Part shown: positions 34,701-44,239 of the stretch, one piece after another
Layout of the letters: the number at the start of each line of letters is the position of its first letter
Position numbering within the stretch: position 1 is the first letter of the stretch
NCBI RefSeq assembly: GCF_003589595.1
Contig: NW_020653415.1
Span: forward strand, 962,475 to 1,026,474
DNA from: Hyposmocoma kahamanoa
Lineage: Eukaryota > Arthropoda > Insecta > Lepidoptera > Cosmopterigidae
DNA length: 64,000 nucleotides
Direction: 5' to 3'
Program-made: the position numbers and the translations under genes
Notes under the pieces: generated by a model
Told to the model about the DNA's origin: nothing
Database searches by the model: none
What the model saw: the letters and a program-made list of their open reading frames with translations, nothing else

Positions 34701-37427
34701 AGTACATCTGACACAGTTTCTTATGTATTTCTTAACTGTGCGACTTCCTCCTAACACCCAGTAATTTTGCCTCAAACATGTCAAAGTAAGTGTAGGACCA
34801 CCATGTAGCGTCTTTAAATGAGCTTGATTTATCAATAATTCTGTCAATCTGGAATCCTTGGGTATAATTATAGGATACTTTGTGTTCTCGTTGAGTTTTG
34901 AATGACGTAGACGTCCTCCCACCCGCAACAGATTATTTTCATCCAAAAAGGGTTGCAATTGTAGTAAATTACTTTTCGCCATGACAACACCTTTTCTTTT
35001 TAATTCCGAAATATACGATCGGAACTCTTTAGTTTGTATCACACGAATTACTATTATCAATGCATTATTTATTTCACTCGCTGTTATGTAATTCGTATTG
35101 TCAGGTGCATCGCGGCTAATGCCCTCGGTGTCATGTTGCGGTCTTGACGATTGTAATCGCGACGACACGCGGTGATGCACAATGTTTATGAAACGTGAGA
35201 TTCGGGCAATCACTCTTACTATATGCATAATCGAGTGATGTTTATGTAATAATTCTTCAATAATGTCAGTAGTTTCGACCATTGTCGCGCATATTTGGGG
35301 CTCGTTTTTCATCTCAATCTGAGGCATGTTAATCGTATGAGTGTCATTTTTGGAAATTGGTTTCTTGATCCACGCAGGTCCTTCCCACCAGAGCGTATGT
35401 TCTGTCAACTGAGAAGTGGTAAGGCCTCGAGTTGCGCAATCAGCTGCATTGTCATTTGAGCTCACATGTCGCCAGCACGAAACTGGCATAATGTCAAGGA
35501 TTTCTTTTGTACGGTTAGCAACAAACGCCTTCCAACGAGACGGCTGTCCTTGAAGCCAACCCAGTACGACTAAGGAATCCGTCCATCCGTATATTGGAAT
35601 GTCAGTGTGTGGAAACGCTTTCAAAACTTTCTGCATTAGTTTTGATAACAGGAGAGCGCCACACATTTCTAATCGTGGTAATGTCAAAGTATTCTTCCGT
35701 GGTGCAAGTTTTGTTTTAGAGCAGAATATTCTAACAATTGATTCGTTCATGTCATTTGTGGTTTTTATGTAAATCACTGCTGCGTAAGCTTGTTCGGACG
35801 CATCACAGAATCCGTGTATCTCTATTGATGCGTGAATATTACCAATCCATCTTGGGATTTGAAATTTGTCAACATTCTGCAAGTCATCACTGAGTTTGTT
35901 CCATTTTTTCAAAATGTCACATGGAACTTCATCATCCCACTCCATTGTCACTAACCAAAGTTTTTGGAATAATAATTTGGCTCTTATTGAGAGTGGAGAT
36001 AGCCACCCCAATGGGTCAAATATTTTGGAGATTTGTGATAAAAGTGTTCGCTTGGTTGTCTTTGTTTTGTTATTGTCAATTGGACGGAAAGTAAACATGT
36101 CAGTGGCGGGGCTCCATTGTAACCCGAGCGCCTTCGTTGAGTTTGCATTTTTAAAATCCATTGTTGTCGGGTTGATTTGATCAGCTGATAGTTCCGACAA
36201 CAGTTCTGCACAGTTACTTGACCATTTTCTCAAGTTTATTTTCGCACCTTGGAACATTTTTATTAATTGTTGTTGAACTTCTTTTGCATCCGAGAGAGAG
36301 TGGTTCCCTCCGAGCAAATCGTCGACATAAAACTGGCGTTGCAACACTTCAGCAGCCAATGGGTATTTCTCTTTGTCATCACTTGCTAATTGTTGCATAG
36401 TGCGCATAGCTAAGAACGGCGCAGCTTTCATGCCATATGTAATTGTACATAATTGATATTCTTTCAGCCTGTCTTGTGGATTATCTCTCCATAAGATTTT
36501 TTGCAAATGTTGCTGATCTTCTTGTAGAAGTATACACCTATACATTTTTTCACAGTCTGCAGTGTATACGTATTGGTAAATACGCCATCTAAGTAAAAGA
36601 TCTTGTATGTCTTTCTGTAGTTTTGGGTCACACTCCATGAGATCATTGAGGCTTTTTCCCGTAGATGTTGGCGAGGAAGCATTAAAAACTGCACGAAGTT
36701 TAGTAGTGGTAGACTCCTCTCGATATACACCATGATGTGGCAAGTAACACATAGGCTCTTTGCGCTCCTTGCATTCTATCATGTGCCCTAAATCTTCGTA
36801 TTCGTGCATAAATTTTTGATAGCTGTCACGCAGATGTGGCTTTTTCATTAGACGTGATTCCAACTGTTTAAATTGTGCTGCTGCCCGGGCTTTAGATTGG
36901 CCGAGCTCATTTTCAAAATTATTCTTTAAGGGCAGACGGACTTCGTATCTTCCATCTGGTAGACGCCTTGTGTTATTGACGTATAATTCTTCGCAAAACT
37001 GCTCTTCTCTAGTCATTGTGATAGAGGCATTCGCTATTTCTTCCACCTCCCAATATGCAGAGATATCTTCAATGTTATTGATCACTACGCTGCATTGAAG
37101 CGGTGACTGTACTGGTCCAGACAAAATCCACCCTAATTTTGTCTGTTGAGCGATTGGCTGATTTTCAGATCCTTTGATCAACCCGCTCATTATTATTCGT
37201 GAGTAAATGTTTGCACCTAGCAAAATGTCAATTTGTTTTGAAACGTTATAGCTAGGATCGGCGAGCTGTATATGTTCGATATGATTATAATTTTTCTTAA
37301 ATGTTGAATGAGGTAAATTGTTTATAAGTTTTGTCAATATCATTGCTTCCGCAGTAAAATTATAATTGTCATGAATAGACATGCAGTGCAGTTGTATTTT
37401 TCCTTTGCCTTTTTTTCGCCGAATCAC
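31746..37427 (-). CDS. BEL/Pao pol-Env open frame (1893 codons)
   Basis: Uninterrupted frame. The N-terminal part continues the protease region. The RT has CEKMY near residue 295 and the YVDD box near residue 367 (plus 36317-36331). RNase H has FCDASEQAYAAV near 541 and WTDSLVVLGWLQ near 615. The integrase has an H-C zinc region (plus 34690-34830), then GVDF, YSDNGTNF near 1005 and LWEAA, the D-D-E core. A BEL-typical C-terminal integrase domain follows. From about residue 1253 an Env-like segment begins in the same frame: a hydrophobic leader, a basic site RRKKR near 1367 followed by a Gly/Phe-rich stretch, coiled-coil-like sequence, and a transmembrane segment near 1790-1812 with a basic cytoplasmic tail. 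It resembles F-type envelope proteins of insect LTR elements. The first ATG is unlikely to be the true start, because translation should arrive from gag. Confidence 0.9.
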   Translation of the reverse strand: MIRRKKGKGKIQLHCMSIHDNYNFTAEAMILTKLINNLPHSTFKKNYNHIEHIQLADPSYNVSKQIDILLGANIYSRIIMSGLIKGSENQPIAQQTKLGWILSGPVQSPLQCSVVINNIEDISAYWEVEEIANASITMTREEQFCEELYVNNTRRLPDGRYEVRLPLKNNFENELGQSKARAAAQFKQLESRLMKKPHLRDSYQKFMHEYEDLGHMIECKERKEPMCYLPHHGVYREESTTTKLRAVFNASSPTSTGKSLNDLMECDPKLQKDIQDLLLRWRIYQYVYTADCEKMYRCILLQEDQQHLQKILWRDNPQDRLKEYQLCTITYGMKAAPFLAMRTMQQLASDDKEKYPLAAEVLQRQFYVDDLLGGNHSLSDAKEVQQQLIKMFQGAKINLRKWSSNCAELLSELSADQINPTTMDFKNANSTKALGLQWSPATDMFTFRPIDNNKTKTTKRTLLSQISKIFDPLGWLSPLSIRAKLLFQKLWLVTMEWDDEVPCDILKKWNKLSDDLQNVDKFQIPRWIGNIHASIEIHGFCDASEQAYAAVIYIKTTNDMNESIVRIFCSKTKLAPRKNTLTLPRLEMCGALLLSKLMQKVLKAFPHTDIPIYGWTDSLVVLGWLQGQPSRWKAFVANRTKEILDIMPVSCWRHVSSNDNAADCATRGLTTSQLTEHTLWWEGPAWIKKPISKNDTHTINMPQIEMKNEPQICATMVETTDIIEELLHKHHSIMHIVRVIARISRFINIVHHRVSSRLQSSRPQHDTEGISRDAPDNTNYITASEINNALIIVIRVIQTKEFRSYISELKRKGVVMAKSNLLQLQPFLDENNLLRVGGRLRHSKLNENTKYPIIIPKDSRLTELLINQAHLKTLHGGPTLTLTCLRQNYWVLGGSRTVKKYIRNCVRCTRFNHRTQSQLMADLPEPRVTPSRPFTHAGVDFTGQVELKANKGRGIKTTRGYIAVFVCFATKAIHLELVSDLSTPAFLAAFKRMCARRGTPKHVYSDNGTNFVGASRALKIEYKEVLQTITKEFLADISTMGVTWHLNAPVWPSAGGLWEAAVKSTKHHLKRVLGEQKLTYEEFSTLLTQIEACLNSRPLYALTENPEDDYLTPGHFLVGGPLLSPPMTDINDKCIKTRWQLIERMNRDFWKKWSSDYLQHLQKRYKWNYPKCNLKINDIVLIKEENMPPTKWALGRVTEVHPGTDGHVRVVTLKTKGGHLKRPIIKLVPLPVNTQSDIDKPQPASTRCIKKNNRMCNLLLMTMTILLTFFTPIQGRMTTIKSLDNNNTLYFDKIADTRIIQDHWKMVVYYNMSTYWESMTAVKNYIKTVTANCNHDSSCSPVIAQFNHELSEIRHYNELLTNYEHLSRRKKRGFFNGVGNLANALFGVLDDNFAQKYEKDIETVRRREDHLLTLFKNQTSLVEAQNNILKRNEQLMNTQFDYIYKHLKVITSEMNGIQKANQNTLQAFHIMSSLISVNVILTNIRRIQDSLLEMVTDIYHSRLNIHMLEPEQLQQELNTISAQLQSDLVLPTDNIRDLYGLLHVKARVTRNLLIIEINIPLLNRDSFELNKIIDMPQRKQGSVVYTTTATKYLAVNVKKDTLIPMTENDMQHCIHHTDQQMFCPVNQPIYSMTMGQSLCDLQMQINNENKPYCTPVANKCADRWIKLHARDTWLYSCCIECRVRIICSSEITTKQLRGNGLLSPEPGCVIKGDKFLIYSQHDYINQVNIRPTVALDMQDTQLSLNEIMNISLPDNFVPENHEKTFEEIQQKIDIMKQQQLEQFTNSNNTHYIIIYTSIIGLVLSLLGILGCYIKSKRCNLQERAPAQHSSTHLSAMDETSLTDVIVTAPRSMLPSGRMTSALRGSMASVDTGTSPTMPKKIHFDLNNSTNLVN

Positions 37428-39221
37428 CCACTCCTAATATTGCTGTGTTCACATGTTGACGGGGAAGGCCAAGGCGCTGAGCGGCATTTTCAGTTATAAG
37501 GGTGGCTTGTGGACCCTGATCTAAAAGTGCTCTCAATTTTATGTATGTATTGTCTATAGCACGTACTTGAATCTGCACGGTAGCCAATAAAATTTCGTCA
37601 TTTTTATTTGTCACGTTGTTTGCCATGCGCTGATGTTGAGGTTTTGGTGGCGAAGTCCATCCGTTCGTTTTTGTGTCATGCATCGCATCATGCAGCAAAG
37701 TATTGTGCAATCCATTGCACGTTTTGCATCGCTTATTTGATCGACATACATTCCGCTCGTGGAAGTATAAACAATTTTTACATATTTGATTTTTGGTTAT
37801 TACTTGCAGTTTAGCGTCAGAAGCTAAATTTTCAAATTTATGGCATTGATATAACATATGATCATTGCTGTTGCATAAAATACAGCGTGGCTTGGCTGTA
37901 GTTGTATTCATAGCCTTCATATAATATGACGATCTATTGCCATTGTATGTCAGTTTTTCTTTCGCGTTATGTGGCGTTGATAGCTTCGGCGACAACCAGT
38001 CATCTCTTTCTTTTTTCTGTATGGGCTCAAGTGCTATAAATTTGGTTTCTAAAAATGAAGTAAATTCCTCCAATTCGGGAAGATCACGGGGCGCCTTCCG
38101 CGACTCTTTGTATTCACTTCTCGTTACAGGATCCAATTTCTTCAGCAAGAGATGAACAATAAGGGGATCCCATGAAGCAGTATCCACGCCCAAATTGTGG
38201 ATAGCATGGATACACTCCACGGTAGTGTCATGCAGGCGCTTAAGCTCAGATGATGATTGTTTGTCGACGTTGCGTTGGTTAAGAAATACTTCTACGTGTT
38301 TCGTAAATAGTAATTGAATATTATTATAGCGATGGTATAATANNNNNNNNNNNNNNNNNNNNNNNNNNNNNNNNNNNNNNNNNNNNNNNNNNNNNNNNNN
38401 NNNNNNNNNNNNNNNNNNNNNNNNNNNNNNNNNNNNNNNNNNCCGATACATTTAAATGCTGAATGAGACGTTGTGCTTCGCCTCTCAACTTTCCCTTCAA
38501 ATGCTGCATTTTCTGTGCGTTTGTCAAGGAAGGGTTGTCATGTATACTGCTTTTGTACAGGTCCAGGAACGTAGGCCATTGTGTATAGTCCCCATGGAAC
38601 GGTGGAACTTCTAATTTTGGCGTAGATTCGAATTGATGCACAGTTGATAAAATTTTCTTATTTAAAAGCCGTTTCATATCCTTGTAATTCTTCTCAAAAG
38701 CAGAATATTCTTCTTCATATTTCTTATCTCCGTCGCTTGATACGCTGTCAATTTTTAAATTCAATTTGTCAATATTCTCCCACCGTGTTTGCAAACTTTT
38801 TAATTCATCTTCCAGTTCCCATTTTTCTGTTATTTTGTCGATGTCAATATTATTTATTTGGCGTAGTAATGCACGGAAATTGGACTTCTGCTCACTCTTC
38901 AACTCGTCTGCTGCTAGCTTCACACCTGCCCCTTCCATGTTGGGAAAGTAGTTCATAAGCAGGTTGCGTATTGTGTCATAAAGATTTTTTGTGTCATTGT
39001 AGATATTCTTTACATAGTATAGTAGTCATGTGTTTTTTCATATTCAGAGCAAGAAAGTTGAGCATTGTTGCTGTCAAATTCTGCCCATAAACTGTCAGGG
39101 CGATTACCCTTTTTTGTAGGTAATCTTCCGTCTTTCTCGAGGACGAATCCTTATTAAAATTCCTGTGAATTGTTCTGATAGATTCTATTATCTCCTTTTG
39201 ACGAGCAAGAAGTTCTTCCAT
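37369..39221 (-). pseudogene. BEL/Pao gag-protease region, frames broken
   Basis: Gag begins at an ATG at 39221 (MEELLARQKEIIESIRTIHR). The natural frame appears to change twice between about 39090 and 38990, then stays open from 38956 into a 100-N gap at 38343-38442. Beyond the gap it continues to 37369 with Cys/His knuckles (CILCNSNDHMLYQCH; CKNC, CKTC) and a protease-like LLDQGPQATLI. The join to the pol frame needs a one-base shift across seven A residues on the sense strand (plus T7 at 37410-37416). Homopolymer miscounting, real decay or frameshifting could each explain it. Confidence 0.8.
38343..38442. other. Assembly gap of 100 N inside gag
   Basis: The gap lies within gag of the BEL/Pao element. 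Both sides are coding in the minus direction. The true length is unknown. Confidence 0.97.
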
Positions 39222-39707
39222 TGTTGCACTGGATGTATACTGTCAACGATAATGTCAATAAATGCAGATTAAACCGTTGTTGTTACGGCGATGTCAATTT
39301 TCACTGTAATATATTTATGTCAATAAAATGAAGATTAAATCTTGTAAATGTACTGCCACTTATGTCGTGACGATATGCAATGAACGTCTATTCGTTCTTA
39401 CCGCTGCTGTTACGGTGATGTCAATTTACACTGCAATATATTTACGCACTCACAAATGTCACTGTTTTGTATAAAATGTCACTGTTTTATATAAATGTCA
39501 CTATGAATTATTGAATTTATGTCAAAATTGTCAAGAATCCATATGCCGATTTTCTTTAGCGATTTTGCACTCTTCGCACGATCGTTGACCGCTCGTCTCA
39601 ACTTAACTGGTGAGACCCGCTTCTGGGAGGCCAGTTAAGCCGATGCGCTAATCGTACTCTAAGATACAAAACTCACCAAAGAATCAAAACTCGAAGGACG
39701 AACATAT
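39222..39707 (-). other. BEL/Pao 5' leader with internal repeats
   Basis: Noncoding leader between primer site and gag. A stretch including TTACGGCGATGTCAATTTTC at about 39281 recurs as TTACGGTGATGTCAATTTAC at 39411. AAATGTCACTGTTTT-TATA is repeated in tandem at 39453-39500. TGTCA words (TGACA on the sense strand) are especially dense here, which suggests a role in the RNA, for example packaging. Confidence 0.65.
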
Positions 39708-39727
39708 GAATCCGGCTCGAAGGACCA
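39708..39727 (-). other. Primer-binding site, tRNA-Tyr type
   Basis: Plus-strand GAATCCGGCTCGAAGGACCA is 20 bases identical to the expected 3' end of insect tRNA-Tyr (acceptor strand TCGAAGGA plus CCA). The sense strand is therefore complementary to that tRNA. It lies 3 bases inside the 5' LTR, as usual for a primer site. The tRNA assignment is from memory of tRNA-Tyr acceptor stems. Confidence 0.8.
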
Positions 39728-39730
39728 ACA

Positions 39731-39955
39731 TGTACGAGCTGCTTGTCTCGTACAGTAATATGTCAGAATATGTCAGGTGATATCAGCGAGATGATGCAGG
39801 GAGATGTCAAAGATGCTGTAGAAATAATACTCGACCGATACCACGGAGTAACTTTATTGTACTGAAAATTATAATTTATACATATTGCACGTGCACAATG
39901 TAGGGTGCGACGTTGCATATTGTCAGTTGCACAATAATGTACGTTGACCCGTACA
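39731..39955 (-). repeat. 5' LTR of the BEL/Pao element
   Basis: 225 bp, TG...CA ends, matching 31312-31536. It is followed on the plus strand by the AATGC target duplication at 39956-39960. Confidence 0.93.
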
Positions 39956-40624
39956 AATGCTTTTGTAAAACAGTTAGAATTATTTTTAAATATTTTCGGC
40001 GCATTTGGTTAGCATTAAACAAATATATCAGTTTTCTATGTACACGGGCTCGATGTTCCTCCTTTCATTTCAGGTATGATGTCAAATGACACACCTTCTC
40101 TTGATACTGGCGATGTCTATTACGTGTTGGTGGTAGACGCCGGCTCTACGGCGTCCATGATCCATGCTTACAAGTTCTCTCTACCTACAGGCCGACGTAG
40201 ACAAAGTGAGTGCCTAAAATTATAGACTGTTGGTACCCGAGAATAAGTACTCCGAAGTAGCCTATTCTACTATACTAATTTTCATAGTTTTATTGGTTCA
40301 TCTTACAAATTTTTGTCCCCTTTCACTCCCTCTAAGATTTAGTTTTGATAAAAAGTAGCCTATGTCCTTCTCGTAGGGCCCATCTATTTCTATACCAAAA
40401 TTCAGCTATTCAGTTCAGCAGTTTAGGCGTGAAAACGTAACAGACAAACTTACGGTCGCATTAATATTATTAGTAGGGATAAAAAGATATAGTACACAAA
40501 AGGCGCAATGATTAAAAAAAATGAATGTTTAATTGAAAAAAAAAAAAACTGAATACTGTCGTAACTTAAAATTGTGGAATTGAGAAAACATTACTTTAAA
40601 ATAGACTTCTTAGGTTTTTGCGAT

Positions 40625-40710
40625 TGTTACACCTAGGAAATGAAACTATATTTGAAAAAACAAATATACGCGATTTAAATCCGGAAAAATAGTTTAATTT
40701 CCTATTACTT
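40625..40710. repeat. CCGGATTTAAATCGCG repeat copy
   Basis: Shared words are CACCTAGGAAATGAAACTAT, AAACAAATATACGCGATTTA and CCGGAAAAATAGTTT. Other copies are near 18605-18660, 19040-19095 (fold-back), 44820-44875, 49150-49210 and 54240-54310. It lies between the ACR1 and ACR2 exons of gene C. Confidence 0.6.
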
Positions 40711-42650
40711 TAAAATAAAAAAAAGCGAATGGCTCTTATTGCGAATATTGTGAATGTTTTTATTTGTACTTAATACTTAATTATCCATTTTTAAACGAGA
40801 ATATTGATTTTCTTGTTTTTTTTCAAATTTATTTTAATATGATTTTATTGCGATATAAATGTGCCAAACACTTGGCAGGCCTAGGCGTAAAATAGGAAAA
40901 TAAAATAATAAGGTAGGATATTTTTCCAAATTTCAATTCCAATTTCAACGAATTTCGCCATTTCTATGCAAAATGTATGGGAAAATATGCAAAGTATTTT
41001 TTTTATTGCAATCATTAATTTTAATTTCGAGTAAAGTCGTTCAGTTTCTAGATATAGATATTTTCTTATTGCAAAGTAGTGACGTAGGTTTACACTTTAA
41101 ATATTTAGAACAAAAAACATTTTTTTTACCGACTTGAAAAGGAGGAGGTTTTCAATTCGACTCTATTTTTATTGTTGTTACGTGATTACCCTAACATTTG
41201 TAAACCAATTTCGATGGTCTTTTTTGTTGGAAAGAGGGTACTTCAGTAGTGGTACCATTCTAATTTGAACAAAATATTCCACCTCTAAGGGTGACAAATT
41301 AGGGGATGAATCTGGTTTATTGGATTTTACCAGATTCGGAACCTTTTACCAGATTCGGAAGACAAATTGCTACTCGACGACGAGTTATACGTTGCCATAA
41401 AACCAGGACTTTCAACATACATCACAAATCCAATGCAAGACGCGGAGTCTATCGTCGGATTGGTAAAAAAAGTAAATTCCTTCGTGCCAAAGCAAAATAG
41501 AGCGAGAACTCCATTGATTGTTCGGGCGACAGCTGGTTTGAGGTTATTGCCTAAAATAATATCAGGAAACATATTACTGCATGTTCGTAATGCTATAGCT
41601 AAGTGAGTTTATAATATATTTTTTCTTTTCTGCTCTTTAATCTGTCAATTATAATGTTCTAAGCCATATCACAAAAGCGCTCTGAACCAAAATTTATATC
41701 ATCTATGGTACCTACTTGCTATTCAATTGGTTATCTGCATTGTTATCTGTATAAACAGTTTAGAGGAGTATATTATGGTTTAGTAGGTACGCAGATCTAT
41801 AATGAATTTAAAAAAAAGAACGTCGTATTTTTGTTCATTAAAAGAGTCTCCATAAATGCCTCACTTGGTTCCTGAACAGAATGATGTCACCATATTTGTG
41901 GAAATATAAAAATTTAAATATTTTTTTTAATTACATCTCAAAATGTTCTATAACCAAAATAACTATTTAAAAACAATATCGAATATGACGTTCCACAAAC
42001 GCTCTACTGCCTCCTGATTGGTTAAAATAATAAGCGGTATTTTGTCAGTCACGGACACTGTAATTAAAGCTGGGTTATAACGTCTTTATCGAAAAACGAA
42101 ACGAAACGGTTATTTTCTAAAAAGAAACGCTTTCCAGAAACAGTTACAAAAAAACGCTTTTCCTAAAAAAAACTAACCTCCCTTCATATTTTCCAGGCCT
42201 AGATAGAACTGGTTGACGAAATGTTCAGGCGTACTGTAGACGGTCTAATTTGTCATAGAAATATCAACTGAATGCATCTAGCATAAGATCCACAACATTT
42301 CAATTCTATAATAAATGGTGATGTGGCAATGTGCAACGACGCTCGTTATGCAACGCGAGTGCACCGTGAGTTATGGGATTTTGTGCGTTCGTACAAGGTG
42401 CGTGTTGGGCGCGCACACATACAAGTCGTGCTGAGACGTTTGTATGAAGTTACTACGCTTTTCTTATTGTACTATGGGTCTAATACTCTAATCTTCTGAT
42501 ATCTAGAATGTATGATGACAATTTTTTTTCTTCAGTCTAGGCTATAAAGTAACCCAACATAGTGTCGATATATTACAAGGAAAAGACGAAGGTATCAATA
42601 TGTGGTATGCTGTGAACTTGTTAAGTGGTACAGTAAAATTAAAATTATAA

Positions 42651-44239
42651 GGGTCTTATCACACTGGCGATGGCTGATCGAGTTCAAAGCGAGGGGAGAC
42701 CGCGGCGTCTTTGTCGTGAGTTCTCAGGGGCAACGGCGCTACGTTTTCGCTATCTGTGCGCGGCGAGCGGCGAGAATCCATTTTGTACTGACTGCTGTTA
42801 TTTTTAATACTTCGAAAACGCAGGAAACGATAACAAAAGCAAATATAATTTAGGAGGATCTATTATCAATTAATCGACTAGAACATACTAACACTAGTGT
42901 TATTTTGAACGAGTCAAAAATAATCCTAAAATATGTGGGAATTTCGTTGCATCTGATAGAAAATAACTTAAATCATGAAGACGCACACTTAAAATTGTCA
43001 ACCGAAGGAAGGCTTTTAATTACTACAAGGTACGTTATTAAATACACAACGGAATTAACACTTTTTACTTCTTTATTTACGGGTGATCATAAAAAAAGTA
43101 CTAAATTATAATGACAACATGAAAAAATAATAATCATCATTAACGGTGCTTAAATTATGGCAGTTGCATCACAGTTGCATAATGGTGTACAACATGACGT
43201 CTATGGCAGCGTGGCGGTGGTGTGTTCGTTAAAGCGCTCGCGGAGTTCCCGCTCGAACTCGCGGCTAGCTGCCTCCGAAGCGCTTTCGCCTCGTTTTTAT
43301 TATTTTATTTAATACTAATATTCAAGTTACAAAACCCCATAAATATCTACCTTACAGAGTAACATATAATAAAACACTAATGACCAATATTATTATTTAT
43401 GATTTACACGTATTATCTGCGACGTGTGACGCAACGCGGGTGTCCGATAGCCGGCTTCGGAAACGTCGGTACATGACACCCTTCGGCACAAAATCATCCT
43501 TCATCAAAGTCGACAGATATGGAGTTGGTACTTTCACCACAAATTAATTAAAATTCACATTGTGGTGGGAACCCAACTGCTCCACGCTCAGAGTAGCATT
43601 GGCTTTCACCCGTATATGGACCAGAATTTCGACAGACTTGGTGGAGTAAAGAAGCCGTGACACGTATAATAACTTGGTCGGTATCGCTGAATGGAGTAAA
43701 GGTTTAATCTAATCTAATCTAATCTAATTTAATCTAATCTAATCTGATCTGATCTGATCTGATCTGATCTAATCTTACAATTTACAGGTCCCATGTAAGT
43801 CCAGTCCAGTCCAGTCCAGTCCAGTCCAGTCCAGTCCAGTCCATTCCAGTCCAGTCCAGTCCAGTCCAATTTCACTTCATTTCATTTCTCTTCACTTCAC
43901 TTCGCTTCATTTCATTCCATTTTCATTTCATTTTAGTTCACTCGTTTTAGTTCAAGCCGTGACACGTATAACAAAGTCGTCGGTATCGCTGGACACAATA
44001 AATGACTAGGGCCAGTCAGGGCGGTGCCACTAAGGTTACGGCTGGTGTATTTCTTTTTCCTTTCCACCTTTTTGAAACCGTCCTCGTCGCACTGGTCAAC
44101 TCTTCTCGGTGGTACTGACGTCACAGCTCCAGATATGAGTTTTCGTTTCTTTTTCATTTTCGTCCCCTTTGTTGGTAACTGCCTGAGTTGTGGTTGTGGA
44201 GCACTGAGTCGGTTATAAGTCGCCAGTGTGATAAGACTC
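42651..44239. mobile_element. 1.6-kb inverted-repeat element in gene C
   Basis: The ends are GGGTCTTATCACACTGGCGA and, inverted, GAGTCTTATCACACTGGCGA, 19 of 20 matching, so the boundaries are firm. The interior includes sequence shared inverted with 14780-15225 and a patch of pentanucleotide arrays. No transposase was found. Target duplications are unclear; TATA-like bases adjoin both ends. It lies between the ACR3 and ACR4 exons of gene C and begins 23 bp after the ACR3 exon. Confidence 0.7.
43708..43930. repeat. Run of pentanucleotide arrays
   Basis: (TAATC)n at about 43709-43775 drifts to (TGATC)n. (CCAGT)n follows at 43799-43868, then TTCATTTCA/CTTCACTTCA-type repeats to about 43930. Three different simple arrays lie back to back inside a larger element. 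Confidence 0.9.

Larger units (their letters stand above)
31312..39955 (-). mobile_element. Full-length BEL/Pao LTR retrotransposon
   Basis: 8644 bp between two 225-bp LTRs, with an exact AATGC duplication at 31307-31311 and 39956-39960. The minus-strand order is 5' LTR, tRNA-Tyr primer site, leader, gag with zinc knuckles, protease, RT, RNase H, integrase and an Env-like segment, then 3' LTR. The protease-RT-RNaseH-integrase order and the Pao-type RT identify BEL/Pao. The LTRs look identical by eye, so insertion was recent. It lies in intron 1 of gene C, antisense to the gene. Frames in gag and at the gag-pol join are interrupted, so this copy as assembled would not make a full set of proteins. 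Confidence 0.95.

Noticed and set aside
32332..36400. Plus-strand open frames of 60-104 codons
   Set aside because: Antisense shadows of the long BEL/Pao pol frame without motifs or splice support.
39690..39727. Two CTCGAAGGAC words as two primer sites
   Set aside because: Only the one next to the LTR ends in CCA and matches the tRNA 3' end over 20 bases; the other looks like a partial duplication.
43708..43930. Pentanucleotide arrays as telomeric repeat or CRISPR
   Set aside because: Units are TAATC, TGATC and CCAGT, not the insect TTAGG, and there are no spacers.
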